Part shown: positions 43,271 to 52,090 of the stretch, piece after piece
Numbering within the stretch: position 1 is the stretch's first letter
Layout: each line of letters opens with the position of its first letter
Origin: Streptomyces graminofaciens
GTDB taxonomy: Bacteria; Actinomycetota; Actinomycetes; Streptomycetales; Streptomycetaceae
DNA length: 64,000 nucleotides
NCBI RefSeq assembly: GCF_030294945.1
Contig: NZ_AP018448.1
Location: 5,858,001-5,922,000 of the forward strand
Direction of reading: 5' to 3'
Position numbers and translations under genes: made by a program
The notes under the pieces: model-generated
The model's input: the letters and a program-made list of their open reading frames with translations, nothing else
Told to the model about the DNA's origin: nothing
The model's database searches: none

Positions 43271-46200
43271 TCAGGAGCCGGTAGCACCCCACTCGTCGAA
43301 CAGACGGTGCAGCTCAGCAGCCTCCCCGTCCGTCCCCAGCCTCCGGTAGACCGTCAGCGCGCGTTGCGCGTGGGCCCGGGCGGACGGGAAGTTGCGCATA
43401 CGGAGATGCACCCGGGAAATACCGGCCAGCGCCCGCGCCGAACACAGCGAATAACTGTGCTCGCGCGCTATAGAAAGCGCGTTCCGATACGTGTCCAGCG
43501 CAGCACCCAACCGCCTCTCCCTGTAATGCGTGTCAGCAATTCCGAGGAGAGCCCTTTGCCTCTCATACGAATTGTCAATACGGCGGGCGACCTCCTCCGC
43601 GGCCCCGAAGTGGGCCAGGGCCTCCTCCATGCGTCCGGCACCCGCGCAGGTCTCGCCCAGACAGATGAGGACGTTGACCTCACCGATGGCGTCCCCGCCG
43701 GCCCGGTGGCTGGCAAGGGCCCGCCGGAAGCAGGCGAGCGCGCGTCCCGGCTGCCCCGTGGCGCTGTACACGGCACCGAGGTTCGTGTCGAGGATCGCGA
43801 GCTCCTTCTTGCCCCCGACCTCGCGCATCAGCGCCAGAGCGCGCTTGTAGTGATCGCCGGCCTCCTCGTGGAGCCCCAGGGCCAGCCGGATGTCCCCCAG
43901 GTTGTTCCAAGCGAGGGCCTCGCCGTGGCGGTCGCGCAGTTCCCGGTTGATGTCCAGCATGGTCCGGAAGCAGTGCGTCGCCTCGGCGTACTCCGCCCGG
44001 TGCACCCTGGCCGTACCCTGCACGTTCAGCGTCGCCGCCACCCCGCGCCGGTCGTCGACGGCGCGGTAGAGCACAAGGGCCCGGGCCAGTTCCCGCAAGC
44101 ACGCCTCACCTCGGCCCGCCCCCAGATGGGCGCGGCCGATCTCGAACAGGGCGTCGGCACGGCCCCGGGGATCGTCGAGGCCCTCGAACAGGCTCAGCGC
44201 CTCGGTCGCGGCGGCGAGGGCGGCGCCGTGGTTCTCCCGGGCCAGGACGCTCGCCCGCTCCACCAACGTCTGGGCGAGCGCCGGCCGGTCCTCGCCCGAG
44301 CGGAGTGCGGTGAGGGCGGCGGCGTGCAGTTCGGCGGTGATGCGGTGCGTGCCCCAGAGCTGCAGGGAGTACGCGAGGACGTGCGGGAACAGACCGGCGA
44401 ACTCCGGGAACTCCCCCGCGGCCGTACGCGCCACGGCCAGCAGATTTCCGCGCTCCACCGTCAACCACACCGACGCCTCGTCGGCGGCGGACTCGGCGTG
44501 TGGACCCATGGTGAAACCGGGCGTGATCGGTGCCGTCAGCTCCGGCGGGACAGGTCGCCTGCGGCGCCGGGGGTGGGCGAGCCGATCCGCCCGGTCCGCG
44601 GCCGTGACGTAGTACGACATCAGGCGCCGCAGCGCCGCGCGACGCTCGGCCGGAAGTTCCTCCCGGCGACCCAGGCGACCGCCGAACGCGCGGGCCAGGT
44701 CATGGAGTTGGTAGCGGTCCCGGACCCGTTCGTCGAGGAGGTGGCGGTCCAGCAGGGCATCCGCCGCTCGGCGCACCGCGCCCGGTTCGACGTCCCCGGA
44801 CAGCGCCATCGCGGCCTCCAGGGTGATGTCGGGACCCGGATGCAGTGCCAGCCTGCGGAACAGTCTTCGTGCCGGGACGTCGAGGTCGGCGCACGACAGT
44901 TGCAGGGCGGCCGCGACCCGCTCGTCGAACTCGTCCAGCCGGTCGGTGGCCCCGTCCAGCCGGTCCGCGACGTACTCCAGGTCCCAGGTGTCCCGGTGGC
45001 GGAACCGGCTCGCGAGCAGTTGCACGGTGAGCGGGTGACGGCCGCACAGTTCCACGACGCGACGCAGGACCCCGGTGTCGGAGACCCGGGCCGCCCCCGC
45101 GATCCGGGCGAAGAGCGCACCTGCCTCGGACACCGACAGCACGTCCAGATGCAGCGAGGTGGCGCCGTCCAGCTCGGAGAGCCGGTTGCGGCTGGCCACG
45201 ATCGCGTGGCAGTCCGGCGAGCCGGGCAGCAGCGGCCGTATCTGTTCGGCGTCCCGGGCGTTGTCGAGCACGACCAGCACCCGGTGCTGGGCGGTCCACT
45301 CACGCCAGCGCGCGGTCCGCTCGTCCAGGGTGACCGGCAGCGGATCGGGGACGCCGACGGTGTGCAGCAGAAACGCCAGGGCGTCCGCGGGATCGTAGGG
45401 CGGCTGATCGCTGTAGGCGCGCAGGTCCACATAGAACTGACCGTCCGGGTAGCGGCCGCGCATCCGGTGCGCGGCATGCACGATCAACGCGGACTTGCCC
45501 ACCCCGGGCATACCGTGCACGACGGTGACCGGCAGCGCCGTCCCGTTGCCCTCGGGAACGGGATCGGCGAGCAGGATGTCGAGCTCGCTCGTGCGGCCGG
45601 TGAAATCCCTGGTGTCGCGCGGCAGGCTGCTCCCCGGATGGCCGACCGCACGGTCCGCCGCCCGCACGGCACCCCCCTGGCCGCTCCCCGGCACACCGGT
45701 CGCCGGGCTGTGCTCCCGCAGGGCGGGGTCCTGGCCGAGGATGCGAACCTGCAGCTCCTGTAGTTCTGTGCCGGGGTCGATGCCGAGTTCCTCGCCGAGC
45801 CGGTGCCGCGTGGTGCGGTACAGGGCCAGGGCCTCGCCGTCCCGGCCGGACCGGTACAGGGCCAGCATCAGGGCGGCTACCGCCTGCTGGGCCAAGGGGT
45901 TCAGGGAGACGAGCTCGTGGAGTTCGCCCAGGAGGTCGGCGTGGCGGCCCAGTTCCAGCTCCAGCCGGATGCGCTCCTCCCGGATCCGACGGTGGTCCTC
46001 GGTCAGCCGAGCCCGGGCGGAGGCGGCCCAGTCGCCGGTGAACTCCGCGAACGGCTCCCCCCGCCACAGCGACTCGGCGGTGTGCAGCAGACCGACGGCG
46101 TACTCCCGGTCACCGCGCCCGGCAGCCGCCCGGGCCTCGGCACGCAGCCGTTGCAGCCGGACGAAGTCCACGTCGTCCGTGTGCTGGACACGCAGCCGGT

Positions 46201-46474
46201 AGCGGCGCGGGGACGGACGCTCCAGCCGCGCCAGATCACCGACGGCGCGGCGCAGCCGGGTGCGCAGCCGGGAGAGATAGGTGTGCAGGGTCTCCACGGC
46301 GGTCACGGGCACTTCGTCGTCGTCCCAGACGCGCTCGAGGAGCGTGTCGAAGGCGACCGGATCCCCTTGGGCGTACAGCAGGACCGCCAGCACCCTGCGC
46401 TCCTTCAGAGATCCGAGCGGGTACTGCCGTCCCCGGTGCCACAGTTCGAGCGGCCCGAGCGCGAGAAGGTGCAC
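43271..46474 (-). CDS. SARP-STAND-TPR transcriptional regulator (AfsR-like)
   Basis: A 1,067-residue regulator. Residues 1-90 are the OmpR-like winged helix of SARP activators (LGPLELWHRGRQYPLGSLKE), about 95-245 the BTAD helical domain, and about 290-560 an NB-ARC NTPase with P-loop HGMPGVGKSAL and Walker B RVLVVLDNARD. A helical region and about eight TPR-like repeats fill the rest (AWNNLGDIRLALGLHEEAGD, ILDTNLGAVYSATGQPGRAL). AfsR-type proteins switch on antibiotic or developmental genes after ligand or phosphorylation input. Tandem GTG codons at 46477/46474 are the likely start, right beside a 19-bp repeat array. No biosynthetic genes lie adjacent. Confidence 0.9.
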   Translation of the reverse strand: MHLLALGPLELWHRGRQYPLGSLKERRVLAVLLYAQGDPVAFDTLLERVWDDDEVPVTAVETLHTYLSRLRTRLRRAVGDLARLERPSPRRYRLRVQHTDDVDFVRLQRLRAEARAAAGRGDREYAVGLLHTAESLWRGEPFAEFTGDWAASARARLTEDHRRIREERIRLELELGRHADLLGELHELVSLNPLAQQAVAALMLALYRSGRDGEALALYRTTRHRLGEELGIDPGTELQELQVRILGQDPALREHSPATGVPGSGQGGAVRAADRAVGHPGSSLPRDTRDFTGRTSELDILLADPVPEGNGTALPVTVVHGMPGVGKSALIVHAAHRMRGRYPDGQFYVDLRAYSDQPPYDPADALAFLLHTVGVPDPLPVTLDERTARWREWTAQHRVLVVLDNARDAEQIRPLLPGSPDCHAIVASRNRLSELDGATSLHLDVLSVSEAGALFARIAGAARVSDTGVLRRVVELCGRHPLTVQLLASRFRHRDTWDLEYVADRLDGATDRLDEFDERVAAALQLSCADLDVPARRLFRRLALHPGPDITLEAAMALSGDVEPGAVRRAADALLDRHLLDERVRDRYQLHDLARAFGGRLGRREELPAERRAALRRLMSYYVTAADRADRLAHPRRRRRPVPPELTAPITPGFTMGPHAESAADEASVWLTVERGNLLAVARTAAGEFPEFAGLFPHVLAYSLQLWGTHRITAELHAAALTALRSGEDRPALAQTLVERASVLARENHGAALAAATEALSLFEGLDDPRGRADALFEIGRAHLGAGRGEACLRELARALVLYRAVDDRRGVAATLNVQGTARVHRAEYAEATHCFRTMLDINRELRDRHGEALAWNNLGDIRLALGLHEEAGDHYKRALALMREVGGKKELAILDTNLGAVYSATGQPGRALACFRRALASHRAGGDAIGEVNVLICLGETCAGAGRMEEALAHFGAAEEVARRIDNSYERQRALLGIADTHYRERRLGAALDTYRNALSIAREHSYSLCSARALAGISRVHLRMRNFPSARAHAQRALTVYRRLGTDGEAAELHRLFDEWGATGS

Positions 46475-46483
46475 CACTTCCCC

Positions 46484-46597
46484 CAGGTGGTTCCGCTTCT
46501 TCCAGGCGTTGCGCGACTTTTCAGGTGGGGCGCGACTCTTCAGGTGGGGCGCGAATTTCCAGGTGTGGCGCCGCTGTCCCGGCGATGCGCTTTTCTC
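46484..46597 (-). repeat. 19-bp tandem repeat array upstream of the SARP regulator
   Basis: Five units begin at 46484, 46503, 46522, 46541 and 46560, each exactly 19 bp, with consensus CAGGTGGGGCGCGACTCTT on the plus strand; a sixth degenerate unit starts at 46579. The array ends next to the GTG start of the regulator. Nineteen is not a multiple of three, so no protein repeat results even if a longer frame is translated. It is most likely an iterated binding site or RNA-level control element. Confidence 0.8.
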
Positions 46598-46867
46598 GCG
46601 TCGGCGGTTCCCGCACGGGGCACCCGACGGGTCGCACACCAGTCCACCTCATGTCTCACTGTCGCCACCTCGACGGATGGAACAGAGGTGTAAAGCAGGG
46701 CGCACAGTCGCGCGAAGGGGCGCACAGAGCCGGGCAGGAGACCGGCGTCCGAGAAGTGCAAGTTTTCTGCAAGCCCGCCGTCCAAACACCCGGGGAGACC
46801 TGAGCCGTGGCCGCGCACGACATACCGGCCGCACACCTCAACTCGGTTGCCACACGGGGGAGTTCCC

Positions 46868-48130
46868 ATGAGCCTGCTGATGCCGGACGCCGACCGGCGC
46901 CCTGCCGTGCCGCTGCGTCTCGATGTCGAACGCTGGGCGACCTTCCGCATCCGCAAGCGGGTGCTCGCGGTCGTGCACACGGTGACCTCCGCCCGGCGGT
47001 TGCTGGACGCGGTCCGGCTGCTGGAGGGCGACCCTCGGGTGCAGGTCCTGTTCACGGTGGCCGGTGACGTCTTCAACCACGGCGTGGACGAGTTCCTCGA
47101 GGACACCAGGGCCCTGGTCGTGCCGTGGGGCCAGGCCGTGCACACACGCTTCGACCTCGCGCTGGCCGCGAGCTACGGAAGCCTGCACGAACTGAACGTG
47201 CCGGTGATCGTGCTCCCGCACGGCGCCTCGTACAACCGGCGCATCTCCGTGCCCGACGGCCGCCGCGGCCGTCTGCCCGCGCTGCGCGAGGTGTACGGGC
47301 TGGGCCGGCAGTGGCTGGTCCGCGACGGGGTGGTGGTGCCCGCGGCGATCGTCCTGGCCCACGAGGACGACCGCACCCGCCTCGGCCGGGAGTGCCCCGA
47401 GGCGCTGCCCGTGGCCGAGGTGGTCGGGGACCCCTGCTACGACCGCGTCGCGGCGAGCCTGTCCGCGCGGGACCTGTACCGGACTGCACTGGGCGCGGCA
47501 CCCCGCCAGGAGGTGGTGCTCGTCTGCTCTACCTGGGGGCCCGATTCGCTTCTCGGCCGCCACTGGGACCTGCTGGAGCAGCTGGCCGCCCAACTCCCCC
47601 GGGAGGACTTCCGCATCGTCGTCATGCTCCACTCGAACGTCTGGAACGCCCACAGCGAATGGCACATCCGCAGTGCGTTCGCCGGGCTGAGCCGCTGTGG
47701 CGTCGGACTGGTCAGCCAGCACGCGGAGTGGTGCGGCGCCCTGGTCGCGGCCGACTACATCGTGGGAGACCACGGCTCCGTGTCGCTGTACGGGACGATG
47801 ACGGGCGCCCGCCTGCTGACCGCCGGCTCCCCGGACACCGACCTCGATCCCTCCTCACCGATGGCCGAGTTGCGCTCGCTGGCACCCCGGATCGACGCGG
47901 ATCGGCCTCTGCTCCGCCAGCTGCGGCGAAGCTCCGCCACGTACCGCCCGGACCGGTACGCGCGGGTCGCGGCCCGGATCAGTTCGGAGCCGGGCCTGTT
48001 CGCCCGAAGGATGCGCACCCTGCTGTACCGGAAGCTGCGCCTGCGCGCCCCGGTCGCCCGCCCCGCGCCGGAATCAGCGGCACTGCCGGTCCTGTTGCGG
48101 TACGGCGAGCCGGGGGGTGCCAGGCCGTGA
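46868..48130 (+). CDS. TagF/CDP-glycerol-transferase-like GT-B protein (actinobacterial family)
   Basis: A 420-residue protein starting at ATG 46868 after GGGGGAG. I recall similar Streptomyces proteins labelled 'translation initiation factor 2', which nothing here supports. Spaced motifs suit a GT-B fold related to TagB/TagF teichoic-acid transferases: [10 protein letters not shown] near residue 190, [12 protein letters not shown] near 220, [14 protein letters not shown], and [16 protein letters not shown] near 300 in place of the TagF DYSS block. The donor and acceptor are unknown. It is divergent from the SARP regulator and overlaps the next gene by 4 bp. Confidence 0.75.
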   Translation: MSLLMPDADRRPAVPLRLDVERWATFRIRKRVLAVVHTVTSARRLLDAVRLLEGDPRVQVLFTVAGDVFNHGVDEFLEDTRALVVPWGQAVHTRFDLALAASYGSLHELNVPVIVLPHGASYNRRISVPDGRRGRLPALREVYGLGRQWLVRDGVVVPAAIVLAHEDDRTRLGRECPEALPVAEVVGDPCYDRVAASLSARDLYRTALGAAPRQEVVLVCSTWGPDSLLGRHWDLLEQLAAQLPREDFRIVVMLHSNVWNAHSEWHIRSAFAGLSRCGVGLVSQHAEWCGALVAADYIVGDHGSVSLYGTMTGARLLTAGSPDTDLDPSSPMAELRSLAPRIDADRPLLRQLRRSSATYRPDRYARVAARISSEPGLFARRMRTLLYRKLRLRAPVARPAPESAALPVLLRYGEPGGARP

Positions 48131-48504
48131 GTACGGCAGCGCGGCGGGCGCCGGGGCCGTGGGCCCGGTACGTCCGCGTCACACCGCCGGGACCGGACGG
48201 CGGTCCGGCGGCCGTGGACGAGCATCTGCGGGTGGAACTGCCCGCCCCGCCGCCCTGGCCCGCCCTCGCCGACGTGCTGGTGGCGCCGGGGGCGGGAAAC
48301 GGTGCGGCCGACGAGCTCGCCGCCGCCAATCCGGGCGCGGCGGTGGTGGCGGTGCACACCGGGGCCGGGAGCTGCTGGCTGCGCGTGGGCCCGCACGGGC
48401 GCGTGCCGCTACGGCTGGTCCTGACCGAGCGGCACGCGGCCGTGTGCCCGTGGCCGGTCTGGGCGTCACTGGCGTATGCCTGGCTGGTGACGGGCGCACG
48501 GTGA
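48127..48504 (+). CDS. Small uncharacterised protein coupled to the GT-B protein
   Basis: A 125-residue protein whose GTG overlaps the upstream stop by 4 bp (GTGA), so it is co-translated. The middle reads [34 protein letters not shown] and the end is [18 protein letters not shown] recognise no domain. The repeated [15 protein letters not shown] and [10 protein letters not shown] strand-turn-helix pattern resembles half of a Rossmann-like fold. Confidence 0.65.
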   Translation: MSTAARRAPGPWARYVRVTPPGPDGGPAAVDEHLRVELPAPPPWPALADVLVAPGAGNGAADELAAANPGAAVVAVHTGAGSCWLRVGPHGRVPLRLVLTERHAAVCPWPVWASLAYAWLVTGAR

Positions 48505-48639
48505 ACGGTGCCCGCGGCAGCACGGTGTCGCGGCACGGGGGCCGGCGGTTCCCTACCGCGGTTCGGTTGCGGCGACGGCGGCTCGGTCACCGGAGACGGC
48601 CGTCCGGGCCCGCGGTACAGCAGCCTGGTCGCCAGACGA

Positions 48640-48870
48640 CGGCGGTTCAGACGCCAAAGTTCGGCAGCCCGGTCACCAGGCGACGACCGTCCAGCCGCAG
48701 GAGACCACCAGCCCAGCCACCAAGCAACAACCGTCCAACCGCAAGAGACCGCCAGCCCAGCCACCAAGCAACAACCGTCCAACCGCAAGAGACCGCCAGC
48801 CCAGCCACCAAGCAACAACCGTCCAACCGCCACGTACCGCAGGCCCGGTCGCCGGGCGACGGTGGTTGCC
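48640..48870. repeat. 44-bp tandem repeat array between convergent genes
   Basis: Marker positions recur at 48645, 48689, 48733, 48777, 48821 and about 48865, exactly 44 bp apart. The units from about 48722 to 48834 are nearly identical; the outer ones have diverged. The plus strand is rich in AACCG and CCAACC, giving regularly spaced GG pairs on the minus strand. It fills the gap between the 125-aa gene and the STAND gene, whose stops face each other. There are no spacers, so it is not CRISPR. Confidence 0.8.
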
Positions 48871-48887
48871 GTCCCGCGTCGGCCCGG

Positions 48888-51092
48888 TCAGTCGGCCCCG
48901 TCGTCCTCGCCCAGCAGCCGCAGTCGCGCACGCAGTTCGTCGGCTTGTCTTGGCTGGTTCGCCGCGACGGCCAGGGCGAGCGCCTGGTGATAGCGCTGCC
49001 GGGCGAGGGCGCGCTGCCCACGCCCCTCGGCGACCTCGGCCAGGGCCCGGAGCGCACGGGCCGTCTCCGAATCGGCTCCCACGGCACCGAGATCGGCCAG
49101 TGCTCCGGAGAGCAGCCGCTCCGCCTCGTCGAGCCCGCCCCGGAGCAGGGCGGACCGGCCGAGCAGGGTGGTGGCACGTGCCGCGTTGTAGGGGTCGTCC
49201 ACGGCCACCAACGCGGCGCGTGCCGCGGCGGCACCTTCGGCGGCCCGCTCAGGCCGGCCGCGGGCGAGCTCGATGTCGGCCGCGTTGAGCCGGGCGAGCC
49301 CACCCGCCCGCTCGTCCCCGTGCCTCGGGAGTTCGACGGCCGCGCGGTCGAACAGCACGGCTGCTTCGTCCAGTTGCCCCAGGCGCTGATGAGCCAGTCC
49401 GCGGTAGTTGAGCGTACGGGCATGGCCGAGGAGGTCCCCGACGGAGGCGAAGAGCCTGGCCGCCTCCTCGAACATCTCCAGCGCCCGCTCGTGCCGTCCA
49501 CGCCCCAGCTCGCCCTGGCCCCCGGACGTCAGCATCCGGCACGCGGCCTGTGTGTCGCCCACCTCGTGCGCCGCGACCAGCCCCTCCTCGTACACCGCGT
49601 GCCACTCGTCGTAGTGCTTGCGGCGGATGAAGAGCGGCCCCATGGCATCGGCGAGCTGCCAGCAGGCGGCCGCCGCGCCCGCCGCCCTGGCGTGCCGGAT
49701 CACCGCCATCAACTGGGGCAGCTCCCGCTCCAGCCAGTCCAACGCCGCCCGTGGGCCGGGGCCGGGGTCCCCCTCGACCACCGGACCGGGACCGTAGGAC
49801 CGCTCACGCAAAGGGTGGTACGGCTCGACGGCCTTCTCCGCCCGGGTCGCGGTGGCCAGATAGTGGTCGGCGATACGGCGGAACGCGGCGGCCCGTCCCG
49901 CCTCGGATTCGTCCTGCGCGGCCTTCTCGGTGGCGTGCAACCGGACGAGGTCGTGGAATCGGTAGCGGTCCTCGCCCACGTCGATCAGCAGATTGGCGTC
50001 GTACAGGTTCTCCAGCGACCGCTCCACATCGGGCAGGACGGCGCCGGACCCCGGCCCGTCGGCGGCGGACCCCGGCCCGTCGGCGGCGGACCCGCGCCCC
50101 AGGACCGCCGCCGCCACCGCGCTCCCGAACTCCCTTCCCGGGTGGACACCGAGCAGCCGGTAGAGCTGGGCCGCCGTCTCGGGCAGCCCCCGGTACGACA
50201 GGTCGAGCGCGGCGCGTACGCCGTGGTCGCCGTCGATCGCGAGCGCGTCCAACCGCCCCTGCTCGGCGGCAAGGGCCCGCACCATCGTGGTGATCCGTCT
50301 GCCCGGCCGGGCGGCGAGCCGGGCTCCCGCGACGCGCACGGCGAGCGGCAGCCCGGCGCACAGACCTACGAGGGCCCGGGCGTCGTCGGCCTGGGTGGCC
50401 ACCCGATCGTCGGCGAGGGTCGCCGCGAGCAGCTCCATCGCCGCTTCCGGGGCGAGTGGCTCCAACTGCATCTGATAGCAGCCCTCGAGTGCCAGTCCGG
50501 ACATCCGCCGACGGCTGGTCACGAGGGTGACGTTCGAGCCGCCCGGCAGCAGCGGCCGCACCTGGGCCGCCGATGCCGCGTCGTCGAGCAGGACCACGAC
50601 GGCGCGCTCGGCGGTCAACGAGCGGTACAGCGCCGCCCGTTCCGCCAGACCGTGGGGCACCTGCCGGGGCGGCACGCCCAGGCCACGCAGGAATCCGCTC
50701 AGCACCTCGGCGGGATCTGCGGGCCCGGCCGGCGACTGGGCGCCCAGGTCCGCGTACAACTGGCCGTCCGGGAAATCCGGGCGCAGCCTGTGCAGCCAGG
50801 ACAGGGCGAGGGCGGTCTTGCCCACCCCGCCCAGTCCGCTCACCGTGGCGAGGACGGGATGGCCCCGGCGGGCGGCGGAGGCCCGGTGGTGTTCCAGGCG
50901 CTCGACTTCGGCCGTGCGGGCGGTGAGGGGAACCGGGGGCGGGAGCTGCCACGGCAGCGGGGTGCGCGGCTGTGATGCGGCCGGATCGCCGGTACGGACG
51001 TGGACGTCGCCGTACACGACGGCGGCCTGCACGCTGGGACCGTGCACGACGCCGCTGAGCTCGTTGTGGTCGCCCCGTTCCTGCCCCCGCAC
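48888..51092 (-). CDS. STAND (NB-ARC) NTPase with TPR repeats, no SARP domain
   Basis: A 734-residue protein from the GTG at 51092 (GGGAGAC upstream). A short N-terminal segment, HNELSGVVHGPSVQAAVVYG, is the Ser-Gly/His-Gly beta motif often seen ahead of actinobacterial STAND proteins. The NB-ARC domain has P-loop SGLGGVGKTALAL near residue 88 and Walker B VVVLLDDA. A helical arm leads to C-terminal TPR repeats (about 480-730). A Gly/Ser/Ala/Asp insert repeated twice (GSAADGP) sits mid-protein. It lacks a DNA-binding domain, so it signals through partners. Confidence 0.85.
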   Translation of the reverse strand: MRGQERGDHNELSGVVHGPSVQAAVVYGDVHVRTGDPAASQPRTPLPWQLPPPVPLTARTAEVERLEHHRASAARRGHPVLATVSGLGGVGKTALALSWLHRLRPDFPDGQLYADLGAQSPAGPADPAEVLSGFLRGLGVPPRQVPHGLAERAALYRSLTAERAVVVLLDDAASAAQVRPLLPGGSNVTLVTSRRRMSGLALEGCYQMQLEPLAPEAAMELLAATLADDRVATQADDARALVGLCAGLPLAVRVAGARLAARPGRRITTMVRALAAEQGRLDALAIDGDHGVRAALDLSYRGLPETAAQLYRLLGVHPGREFGSAVAAAVLGRGSAADGPGSAADGPGSGAVLPDVERSLENLYDANLLIDVGEDRYRFHDLVRLHATEKAAQDESEAGRAAAFRRIADHYLATATRAEKAVEPYHPLRERSYGPGPVVEGDPGPGPRAALDWLERELPQLMAVIRHARAAGAAAACWQLADAMGPLFIRRKHYDEWHAVYEEGLVAAHEVGDTQAACRMLTSGGQGELGRGRHERALEMFEEAARLFASVGDLLGHARTLNYRGLAHQRLGQLDEAAVLFDRAAVELPRHGDERAGGLARLNAADIELARGRPERAAEGAAAARAALVAVDDPYNAARATTLLGRSALLRGGLDEAERLLSGALADLGAVGADSETARALRALAEVAEGRGQRALARQRYHQALALAVAANQPRQADELRARLRLLGEDDGAD

Positions 51093-51221
51093 GTCTCCCC
51101 CATCCGACGGGTAAGTACCGCCTCCTGGGGATGAGTATTTCCGCACGGCAATCGAACAACCGGTGCCGCACGGCGTGGTGCGTCGCAGACCTGTGACGTT
51201 GGTCGCCCCGTCAGTGACGGA

Positions 51222-52013
51222 TCACTCGTAGACCACGGTGACGGGCGCGTGATCCGACCACCGCTCCCCATGCGTGGCCGCCCGCTCCACGACCCCCTTG
51301 ACCGCCCTGCCGGCGAGCCCCGGTGTCGCGACCTGGTAGTCGATGCGCCAACCGCTGTCGTTGTCGAAGGCCCGCCCCCGGTAAGACCACCAGGTGTACG
51401 GCCCCTCGGCGTCCGGATGCAGCGCACGCAGCACATCCACGTACCCCCCGTCATCCGGCTCGAACACCCTCCCGAGCCACTCCCGCTCCTCGGGCAGGAA
51501 CCCGGAGTTCTTGGTGTTGCCGCGCCAGTTCTTGAGGTCGGCCTCGCGGTGGGCGATGTTCCAGTCTCCGCACACCACGACCTCCCGTCCGCCCGCGGCG
51601 GCCCGCTCCCGCAGCTCCTTCAGGTAGGCGAGGAACTCCCCCATGAACCGGATCTTCTCGTCCTGGCGCTCGGTGCCGACCTCCCCGGAGGGCAGGTAGA
51701 GGCTGGCGACCGTGACCCCCGGCAGATCGGCTTCGACGTAGCGCCCGCTGTCGTCGAACTCCTCCGACCCGAAGCCCACCTGGATCCGGTCGGGCTCACG
51801 CCGGGTGTAGAGGGAGACCCCCGCGCGCCCCTTGGCGGCGGCCGGGGCGTGCACGACATGCCACCCGTCGGGCTGCCGCACCCCCTCGCTCAGCTGCTGC
51901 GGCTCGGCGCGCACCTCCTGCAGACAGATCGCGTCGGCGGAGGTGTCGGCGAGCCACTCCACGAAGCCCTTCTTGGCGGCGGCCCGCAGCCCGTTCACAT
52001 TTACAGAGGTCAC
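51222..52013 (-). CDS. xth: Exodeoxyribonuclease III
   Basis: A 263-residue exonuclease/AP endonuclease of the ExoIII family for base-excision repair. Motifs: SVNVNGLRAA, the metal Glu of LQEVR, GDWNIAHREADLKNW, and the C-terminal SDHAPV with the catalytic Asp-His. GTG at 52013 (VTSVNVNG) has GAGGTG 6 bp ahead; 52022 is an alternative. It stands alone between the STAND gene and a divergent acetyltransferase. Confidence 0.95.
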   Translation of the reverse strand: MTSVNVNGLRAAAKKGFVEWLADTSADAICLQEVRAEPQQLSEGVRQPDGWHVVHAPAAAKGRAGVSLYTRREPDRIQVGFGSEEFDDSGRYVEADLPGVTVASLYLPSGEVGTERQDEKIRFMGEFLAYLKELRERAAAGGREVVVCGDWNIAHREADLKNWRGNTKNSGFLPEEREWLGRVFEPDDGGYVDVLRALHPDAEGPYTWWSYRGRAFDNDSGWRIDYQVATPGLAGRAVKGVVERAATHGERWSDHAPVTVVYE

Positions 52014-52090
52014 AGTGAGCACCTCGGCACGATACCGGCACACTGGGACGCGCAGACAACAGCCGAGCGCATGGATATACGATAATCAAC

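Noticed and set aside
46475..46639. Longer N-terminus of the SARP regulator
   Set aside because: The extension reads through the 19-bp repeat array and gives Lys/Arg/Pro-rich sequence; the SARP domain normally starts at once, as with the GTG at 46474.
46868..48130. Translation initiation factor IF-2
   Set aside because: This label is, from memory, used for similar proteins, but there is no GTPase P-loop or G-domain; the motifs fit a GT-B fold.
48640..48870. CRISPR array
   Set aside because: The 44-bp units are contiguous with no unique spacers, and there are no cas genes nearby.
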